Assembly: GCA_047495785.1 (NCBI GenBank)
Contig: JBLDXI010000032.1
Location: forward strand, 2,728,001 to 2,792,000
Direction: 5' to 3'
Length of the DNA stretch: 64,000 nucleotides
DNA from: Lepidodermella squamata
Taxonomy: Eukaryota; Gastrotricha
Shown: positions 56,502-64,000 of the stretch, piece by piece
Position numbering within the stretch: position 1 is the stretch's first letter
Layout of the letters: the number at the start of each line of letters is the position of its first letter
Notes under the pieces: generated by a model
The model's input: the letters and a program-made list of their open reading frames with translations, nothing else
Told to the model about the DNA's origin: nothing
Databases searched by the model: none
Made by a program: the position numbers and the translations under genes

Positions 56502-59500
56502 TCATCCTGATGTGCAGATCGTTATCAGACATCCAGTTCTGTCGGCTCCTTTCTCAATCAAAATCCTTATTGCGTTCATATTGGCGTCTGGTCTCGAAGC
56601 AGCCCAACTTAAAGCACTGACGTTGTTATCCGACTTATTGTTTATATTCGCTCCAGCGTCGATGAGGATTTTCAGCAGCTCCACTTTGTTGAGAAAGGCA
56701 CTCCAAGATAACGCCGTTCGACCCATTGAATCACGCTGTTCCACGTTAGCTCCGCGTTCAATCAATAACTGAACGATCTTCTCGGCATTTTGCGATGCAT
56801 TAATCACAGCAGCATGAAGAGCAGATAGACCCATGTTTGTCGCAGCGCTAATGTTCGCACCTCGATTTAGCAAAGACCTAACAGCGTCAAATTTGCCACT
56901 TCGAGCCGCGAAGATCAGCGCAGTTTCGCCGTCAATGTTCTTCATCTCCATTTCTGCGCCACTTTCCAGCAGCAATCGCAAGGAAGGTACATTCCCGTTC
57001 TCCGCAGCCATCATCAGTGCTGAATCGCCGTTTGTTGCTTCTTGGAAATTTCGATCCGCCCCAGCTTCAACCAGCTGACGGACAATGTCGATGTTAGCAT
57101 TACAAGCTGTTGCCTTATGAAGTGCTGAAGCCAATGTCATCGTCCGGTTGTTTCGACATGAACTAAAGGGAATAGGGTCTCGCCAATCCACGTCGAAGGC
57201 AACCCCGCTGTAACGAAGGCCTAAGATTCGCGTGACTTCATTCGAATTCCCGCTAGCAGCCGCTCTATGCAGCATCATGTTATAATCATCAGACGGCATA
57301 ATAGCAATTCTCTGAGTTGTAGTAGTAGTTGTGGAAGTGGTCGTAGCAGGAAGAGTTCTAGCAAGCGGTCGGCAGATACCAGGCGTGGACCATTCGCCAG
57401 TTGCGAGGCAGGTCAAGTTAGCCGCTCCTAGAATCTGAAATCCAGTCCTGCAAACCAGTGTGCGAGTTGCACCGACGCTAAAATTTGTACTAGCCAACGA
57501 TTCGGGGCTTAAAGAAGCTCCGGATGCGTCCAGCGTGGCTCGAGGAACCTCTCGGCACAAAACCGGGGCCTTCGTTGTAGCTGAGGCTGATTGAGTTGTA
57601 TCAGATTGTTCACAAAACCCAGGCGGCATACTCCATTCTCCATTTGGTTGGCATGTTACCGTGACCTGAGCCTGCCCCATCAGCCTGAAGCCGGGCTTAC
57701 AAGTGAGCATTATAGTCGCCCCAATGCTCGTGTTTGCAGCGGCATATTCGGCATCAGTCACAGCGAAATTTCCAAGATCAAACACGAATTTCGGAGGCAG
57801 CGGACAGCTTGTAATTCTTGGTAGTAGTGTGGTGGCTCGAGGTGTTGTAGCTTCAGGAGCGGCTACGCACATTCCTGGCATAGTCCATTCTCCATTAGGC
57901 TGACACGTTACCGTTACCTGAGCTTGCCCCATCAGTTTGAAACCGGGCTTACAACTAAGAACTTTCGATGCCCCTATGCTGGTGTTCGAAGAGGCATATT
58001 CAGCGTCAGTCACAGCAAAATTTCCAAGATCAAACATGAACTTCGGGGGCAATGGACAGCTTGTGATTTTTGGCGCTGATGTGGTGGCTCGAGGTGTTGT
58101 AGCTTCAGGAGCGGCCACACACATTCCAGGCATAGTCCATTCACCATTCGGCTGGCACGTCACCGTAGATGAACCCATAATCTGGAAACCAGGTTTACAT
58201 GCCAGATACTTTGTAGCTCCGATACTAGTGTTTGCGGATGCATACTCAGCGTCAGTTACCGCAAAATTACCCAGGTCAAATAGAAATTTCGGAGGTAGCA
58301 TACAGTTCATTATCTTTGGTATTGCAGTGCTGGTTCTAGGTATTGCGGTTGTTGCTGCAGCTATCGTTGTAGGCGGGACTGCAGTACACATTCCTGGCAT
58401 GGTCCACTGACCATTCGGTTGGCACACGACTCTCGAAGGACCATTGGCTTGAAATCCTTGTCGGCATTTCAATTCTTTGGTCGCTCCAACAGAGTTATTT
58501 AAAGTTTTATACTCTGCGTCTGACATTTCAAAATTAGCAAAGTCGAACATTGATTTCGGAGGAACTGGACACAGAACGAGCGGCTTTATAGTGGTCACAG
58601 TCGAGGTTAATCCAGCTGTTGTAACTGCAAGTTTGATGGTTGAAGTGGAAGACAGCTGTGTGACTCTAGGAGATGTCTCCGAACCCTGCACGCACATTCC
58701 GGGCATCGTCCACTCACCATTCGCTTGGCATGTTACGCTAGATGGTCCCATTATCTGAAATCCCGGCTTGCAGTTCAGTGTTTTTATCGCTCCGATGCTC
58801 GTGTTTGCAGATGCATATTCAGCATCAGTAACCGCGAAGTTACCCATGTCAAACAGGAATTTAGGAGGTAAAGTGCAGTTCAAAATCTTCGGCTGAGGTA
58901 CTGTGGTCCAAGAAGTACTGGTTCTAGCCGCAGTTGTAGCCGCAGATGGCGTTGTTTGAGATATCGCGCTACACATACCCGGCATGGTCCACTGCCCATT
59001 CTGTTGACAAACCACTCTCGGGGGCCCATTCACTTGAAATCCAGGTTTACATTTCAGCTCCTTAGTCGCCCCTACAGAGTTGTTAAAACTGTTGTAATCT
59101 GCGTCCGTTATCAGAAAATTAGCAAATTCGAACACGGATTTTGGAGGGACTGGACAAAGCACAGGTGCCTTCGTAGTAGTTGAAATGGAGGACGATCTAG
59201 GGGTAGCAGCCTTTGATGTCGACGAAGACTGCGAGACTCGAGAAGTTGTTTCTGTAGCTGGAACACAAAGCCCGGGCAACGTCCATTCTCCATTCGGTTG
59301 ACATCTTACCACAGACGGGCCGACAATTTGGAACCCTGGAAGGCACTGCAGCTCTCTTGATGCCCCGACTGAGGTGTTGGCTGTTTCGTAATCTTCCTCC
59401 GTAACATCGAAGTTTCCTAGCTCAAACAAGATAAACGGAGGTAGAATGCACTGAACAGCTGGTTTAGTGGTTGTTATAGTCGTAACTGGAGCTGATGTCG

Positions 59501-59777
59501 AGTTGAAGGTGAAGGCGACAAAGCCTGGGGTGGTTGCTCGAACACACTCCCCACTCTTGGTCCATTCGCCGTTAGGTAAACAGGTCACATTAGAGGGCCC
59601 TGAAATGATGAAACCCGGTTTACATTTAGGCTGCCAGCTAGCCCCAACGCTCGAATTTACGGCAGCCAAATCAGCGGCTGACACAGCAAAATTATACATT
59701 TCAAACGCGAATGGAGGTGGCAGTTGACACTTGCTCGTTGAATTTGTTTCCTTAGCAGTCAAATTCGTAGTTATAGG
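56502..59777 (-). CDS. alternative 3' exon: nine sushi modules plus ankyrin repeats
   Basis: A single long open exon of 1,091 residues from acceptor AACAG at 59778-59780 to the stop at 56502-56504. No ATG or signal peptide lies between here and the upstream gene (the open frame starts at TTG). The acceptor is phase 0, matching the donor at 60332/60333 of the sushi gene, so it is best read as that gene's alternative 3' exon. It encodes nine four-Cys sushi-type modules (for example C-LPPKFLFDLGNFAVTDAE..., CKPGFQ, CQPNGEWTMPGMC) spaced by Thr/Ser-rich linkers, then about seven ankyrin repeats (GDSALMMAAENG, GETALIFAARSG, MGRTALSWSAFL). No membrane span separates the two parts. Confidence 0.7.
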   Translation of the reverse strand, partial: PITTNLTAKETNSTSKCQLPPPFAFEMYNFAVSAADLAAVNSSVGASWQPKCKPGFIISGPSNVTCLPNGEWTKSGECVRATTPGFVAFTFNSTSAPVTTITTTKPAVQCILPPFILFELGNFDVTEEDYETANTSVGASRELQCLPGFQIVGPSVVRCQPNGEWTLPGLCVPATETTSRVSQSSSTSKAATPRSSSISTTTKAPVLCPVPPKSVFEFANFLITDADYNSFNNSVGATKELKCKPGFQVNGPPRVVCQQNGQWTMPGMCSAISQTTPSAATTAARTSTSWTTVPQPKILNCTLPPKFLFDMGNFAVTDAEYASANTSIGAIKTLNCKPGFQIMGPSSVTCQANGEWTMPGMCVQGSETSPRVTQLSSTSTIKLAVTTAGLTSTVTTIKPLVLCPVPPKSMFDFANFEMSDAEYKTLNNSVGATKELKCRQGFQANGPSRVVCQPNGQWTMPGMCTAVPPTTIAAATTAIPRTSTAIPKIMNCMLPPKFLFDLGNFAVTDAEYASANTSIGATKYLACKPGFQIMGSSTVTCQPNGEWTMPGMCVAAPEATTPRATTSAPKITSCPLPPKFMFDLGNFAVTDAEYASSNTSIGASKVLSCKPGFKLMGQAQVTVTCQPNGEWTMPGMCVAAPEATTPRATTLLPRITSCPLPPKFVFDLGNFAVTDAEYAAANTSIGATIMLTCKPGFRLMGQAQVTVTCQPNGEWSMPPGFCEQSDTTQSASATTKAPVLCREVPRATLDASGASLSPESLASTNFSVGATRTLVCRTGFQILGAANLTCLATGEWSTPGICRPLARTLPATTTSTTTTTTQRIAIMPSDDYNMMLHRAAASGNSNEVTRILGLRYSGVAFDVDWRDPIPFSSCRNNRTMTLASALHKATACNANIDIVRQLVEAGADRNFQEATNGDSALMMAAENGNVPSLRLLLESGAEMEMKNIDGETALIFAARSGKFDAVRSLLNRGANISAATNMGLSALHAAVINASQNAEKIVQLLIERGANVEQRDSMGRTALSWSAFLNKVELLKILIDAGANINNKSDNNVSALSWAASRPDANMNAIRILIEKGADRTGCLITICTSG

Positions 59778-59924
59778 CTGTTAAAAAGACAACAATTTAT
59801 AGTCGAGGTTCAATTTTATTTCGCACGTAAATTATTGCCTTGCGTTATCCAATGAGATAAATCAAATCAACGGGATGTTTGATTTAGAGTGACGTAACAC
59901 GAATAAATATAGGATGGAGTGTCT

Positions 59925-62900
59925 TTAGTGCCAATTAGCTCCGTTGGATAACAAGGCAATAATTACGGCCAGGACTATTACCATTGTTGTCGCGATTGTT
60001 GTAGCAGCTGATGAGGAATTTCTTGCTACGGATGCTTCACCGCGAATGCATCTTCCGGCGATTGTCCACTGCCCGTCAGGCTTGCAAGCAATTACGTTGG
60101 GGCCAGTTAGTTGCGGTAAGTTTGGTAGACAAGTCAAGACGATTGTATCGCCAACAGCATAATCTTTCCGGCCCCGGTCTGATGGCGATAATTCGAAACC
60201 GAGCCTCGTGATGAGAGGCACTGGAGGAGACATGCAAGCAGCAAATTTCACGGCTGATGTTGTAGAGGTTGTACTAACCTAAGACATCAAAATTTCCACT
60301 CAACCAAAATTGAAAAAAACTCGAAAAAATACCGTTGAGGTTGACGCCAGCATGCATAGCCCTGACGTAGTCCACTCTCCGTTTTGTTGGCAAGTCATAA
60401 CGCTGGAACCAACCAATTGATAACCAGGCTTACAATTGATAACCCGAGTGGCGCCAACTGAAGTGTTTGCTGACGAATATTCAGCCTCAGTCATTAGGTA
60501 ACCACCCGCGTCGAGCAAAGCCATAGGAGGAAGAGGGCATTTGATTATCACAGTGGCGGAAGTGGTCGATGTAACTACAGCTCTACTAGCAGTAGTAGCT
60601 GTTGAACTTGAAATCTGGGTTCCATTAGGTAAGTTGGTCGAAACTTGGGCTTGAGCTATAGGCTGACCCAATGTTGTTGGCGCTGGGAGGCAAGCCCCAG
60701 GTACAGACCATTCGCCGTTCTGTTGACAAGTAGTTCGAGCTGGGCCGATTAATTGGAAACCAGGGCGGCATTTCAGCTCCCGCGTTGCCCCGACACCCGT
60801 ATTAGCCGTAGCATACTCAGAGTCAGTAACTGCGTAATTTCCTAGCTGAAATTGAGCTTTTGAAGGTAACGGACAGGTGACTCTTGGCGCACTGGTCGTT
60901 GCGGCTGGGACACACATACCCGGCATAGTCCATTCGCCGTTTCGTTGGCAAGTAACCCGAGAAGGTCCGTTAACTTGGTACCCAGGTTTGCAAACCAGAT
61001 CACGCGTGGCTCCTATTTTGTTATCTGCATTCGCGTACTCCTCATCAGTAACAGCAAAATTGCCCAGGTCAAACAAAAATTTCGGCGGCAATGGGCAGCT
61101 GGTAGGACCTGAAGATTGTGTGGTCGTGACAGCTACACAAGAACCACCTATGCTCCAGTCCCTATTCGGCTGGCATTTCAGGATAGCATTTCCGGAGAGT
61201 TGGTAACCAGGCTTACAGACTAATGTTCTCGTCGCGCCAACTGTGATGTTAGCCGAATCGTAATCCTCATCACTCATCACATAGTTAGCCATGTCGAGCT
61301 GGTATTTGGTTGGTAGGGGGCATGTTACGACATCAGAAGCCGGTCTTCGAGTGGTCGTAGCAGGGATTTCCACACACAACCCAGGCATGGTCCACTCTCC
61401 ATTAGGTTGACAAGTAACTTTAGAAGGGCCGGAGATTCGGTATCCAGGTTTGCATGTCAGCTCTTTAGATGCCCCAACACTGTTGTCGACGGTATCATAC
61501 TCCTGTTGAGTAACAGCGAAATTTCCGAGTTGGAAAAGAATCAAAGGTGGCAGAGGGCATTTTATTCCACTGTCCAATGGTGCCGAAGGCTTTGAAGTAA
61601 CTGCTAGTGTTGTTCTAGCTTGGGTTACTCTCGCAGTCGTTGTAGGAGGCGCTGAATCACCCGGAACACACATTCCAGGCATTGTCCATTGGCCATTTTG
61701 CTGACAAGTTACCCTATTAGAGCCATCGATTCTATAGCCCGGTTTGCAATTCAAAACTCGAGTAGCACCGACATTTGTATCAGCCGATGCATACTCAGCT
61801 TCGGTAACTGCGAAATTTCCCAGTTCAAACAAGAAGATAGGTGGTAAGGGACATTTCACTGCAGCTTGAGCTAGTGTAGTAGGTCTTCCAGTAGTTACGG
61901 AACTCGGTACGCAAGGGCTAGGCTGAGTCCATGATCCGTTATTCAAGCAAACTATGAAATCAACACCAGATTGAACTCGACCCCCAGCTGTGCAGGTAAT
62001 TCGACGAACTGAGCCGATTTCCGTTGAGCCAGATCCCAAAGTTCCGCCGTTAATCACAGGAGTGGGTCCGCAGTTCTTTGGGACGTCAGTTTGAGCTACA
62101 GAAATTGCAGGTAGAGACGTTATTTGGGTGCATTGCCCGACTCTTGGTTTCCAGCTCCCATTCGACATACATACGCCGGATTCGCTTCCGTTAGTGATGT
62201 CATAGCCGACAGGACATTGAATTGTAATCGAAGTCTCAACTTGAAGCCTCCGACCTCCGAACTCAGCTCCTCTAATCGCCGCATCGTTAATCACCAGCTT
62301 AGTTCCGTTGATCAAAGGCGGGATGGTGCACATCATTCCGTTGGGTCGAGTCACTGCCGCCGAATTCGAGGCATCGGACCCTGGCTTACACTCGCCCAGT
62401 AAAGGCCTCCATTGCCTCGAGGATACGCAAACGCCGGTCGAGCTTCCACCTGCTATTGAGTAACCGGTTGGGCATTTTATAGTCACTGCAGTTTCCATCG
62501 AGACCTTTTTGCCACTGAATTCAGGCCCTCGGATTACTCCGTCGTTAATCACGAATTGAGCGCCCTGGGGGATTGTTGGCATAGTGCACATGACTATGGC
62601 TGGGTTAGCTGGGCCTTTCCCGCCGCCGTCCAGAGATGAGATCGGTCGCTGCGGCGCTTCGTTAGTCTTTTCTTCGCAGTCGACGAGTTCAGGCTCCCAT
62701 CTTCCGCCGGGTAGACAGGTTGACGTTTGAACTGTTTTGTACTGGCGTCTTTCGAGTTCTATGCCAAAACCTTCGGCGCAAGAAACTTCAAGAGTCGACC
62801 CTTCCACGGCGAAAGACGCGTCCGGTCCTACTGGGTCGGCTAGACCCACCGGCCGGTTGACAACCAGGTATTCGCTGTTCTCGATTTTCGGCAGTTGGCA

Positions 62901-62984
62901 TGTCCGTTGAGCAAAAGTTGCGATTACGTAAAAATTTGCTACCGTTAAGACAGCAGTCAAGACGTGATCACAAATGCGTTTCAT
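59925..62984 (-). CDS. sushi-array protein with hydrophobic C-terminal tail
   Basis: Exons 62984-60333 and 60278-59925, phase 0, 1,001 residues. Signal peptide MKRICDHVLTAVLTVANFYVIA. Ten four-Cys sushi/CCP-like modules in exon 1; the first four are more classical (one with CTMPTIPQGAQ..., CPTGYSI), the next six share the pattern CPLPP...LGNFAVT.(A/D)EY...VGAT...CKPGY...C..NGEW...G.C. Exon 2 adds an eleventh module and a final hydrophobic stretch (TTMVIVLAVIIALL), a membrane or GPI anchor. Ser/Thr-rich linkers join modules. It is probably a cell-surface or matrix protein for adhesion or recognition. Confidence 0.82.
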
Positions 62985-64000
62985 TGTAGTAATGTCATGA
63001 ACGCAACAATTTTTTGTAACGTATTGCAGTGTACAAGACGTTAAATCCGCCTATTGTGATGTGAGTGCGCGGGCGAGGCGACAATTTAGTGAAAACAATA
63101 CACACACCTATCAATGAATGAGTATTTGTTAAGCCGAAGGCAAAAATGGTCTCTTGATGCTATTGCCGTGTTTAATGATTTGTAACACATCTCACGTCAG
63201 GCTAATGAGCTAATCTTCTTTCCGTGTGTGCGTTTAGTGTGATGGAAGCTTAACGAAAAAAGCGTCGGCTTCAAGGGCAAGTACCTGCTCTTAAAAGCCC
63301 ATGAATACATGTGGATGAACGCCCTCGACATGAGCCGTTTTATCCATATATTTCCTGCTGGTGTAAACTGAAATGAACCTTACGTGGAAACTGGGTGCAA
63401 TTATAAAAATGCGACATGTCGCGTTTTTTATTATCTTTGAGGATTAAGATGTTTGTTTGTTTGTCGACATGGCGCACAGGTTATTTCATGCGCAAACATG
63501 TTCAACATTTCCCTGCAAAAAACTGGCACGTGTCACCATGCGAATGTCTCTCAACAAATTCAGCAGGAAGCGGTTAAACCGAACTGTTCGATTGAATCTC
63601 CAGGGTTGGGCCTGTATCTGGAACGAGCTTTTCTAAATGAATGCAACGGCTTTGTTAACTAAAATGTAGTAAAAACAAGAAAAATGAGGTGAATAAATCA
63701 CAAAAGCCATCATATCATTTCCTTCATTTCATATTGACCAGCTTTCTCGATTCAATGAAACTTTCGAATTTTCTGTAACCAGAATGCATCACTGCACTTT
63801 TGTATCCAATCTAGCGAGAAGCTGGTATGAAGATAGATTAATGTTTACACACTAGCACTGATGTGCCAAGGACATCTCTAGAACTATGTTTTACGCCTCT
63901 CAAGTAATGAGTTTAGCAAATAAAGAGTATCGCGGAAGTTTTATCTAATGCAAATAGTACTCGATGTTGTATAAAATAGTGGAAACAGCGATAAGACACG
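62985..64000. other. right-edge intergenic
   Basis: Upstream of the minus-strand sushi gene. No gene recognised; an open frame at 63453-63662 has no recognisable content. Confidence 0.5.

Noticed and set aside
57591-59727. Plus-strand repeated frames opposite the sushi exon
   Set aside because: They mirror the sushi repeat unit in antisense and have no independent signals.
59925-60278. Splicing from inside the tail exon into the sushi-ankyrin exon
   Set aside because: The only plausible donor (CGCG followed by GTGAAG) is phase 1, while the downstream acceptor is phase 0, so the frame would break.

Overview
The window is nuclear DNA of an animal with a compact genome. Evidence: canonical metazoan replication-dependent histone genes with 3' stem-loops, GT-AG introns mostly about 50-60 nt long, and families such as Cys-loop channels, sushi arrays, SLC17 carriers, a nuclear receptor and a TRPM tail. 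An invertebrate is likely (animal phytochelatin synthases, multi-stefin proteins, tiny introns). The phylum cannot be fixed from this sequence alone; nematode-, tardigrade-, rotifer- or flatworm-like lineages all remain possible.

Layout. 1-1.8 kb: left edge, possibly the first exon of a minus-strand gene leaving the window. 1.8-5.1 kb: a TBL3/UTP13 ribosome-biogenesis WD40 gene. 5.6-8.2 kb: two tandem paralogues of an unplaced family that may carry a restriction-endonuclease-like core. 9.1-9.7 kb: a Myb/SANT-like DNA-binding protein. 10.45-10.97 kb: a fold-back element with a perfect 189-bp inverted repeat. 11.0-12.3 kb: a divergent nuclear receptor with a lesion or odd intron in its DNA-binding domain. 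12.8-13.7 kb: a small secreted orphan. 14.8-18.3 kb: a histone cluster made of two divergent pairs (H3/H4 and H2A/H2B, no H1), with a 408-bp MITE between the pairs. 19.2-25.2 kb: three tandem secreted proteins, each an unnamed beta-rich domain plus a C-terminal Kunitz-like domain. 25.5-27.1 kb: an SLC17-type carrier. 27.4-27.9 kb: orphan TRPM C-terminal exons.

28.2-42.3 kb: six minus-strand genes for secreted proteins built from 1 to 5 stefin-like cystatin domains. 37.0-53.9 kb: seven Cys-loop ligand-gated channel subunits, five of them intronless, interleaved with two phytochelatin synthase genes (45.6 and 54.4 kb). The second synthase is interrupted in its catalytic exon by a 729-bp MITE with a TA target duplication; removing it restores frame exactly. 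56.5-63.0 kb: a sushi-domain array that ends either in a short hydrophobic tail exon or, by skipping that exon, runs into nine more sushi modules and an ankyrin-repeat tail.

Taken together the right two thirds is a family-expansion region (protease-inhibitor-like secreted proteins, channels, metal-chelation enzymes, adhesion modules), while the left third holds housekeeping and chromatin genes. Exon boundaries were set by hand from splice consensus, reading phase and comparison between paralogues; no transcript data were available.
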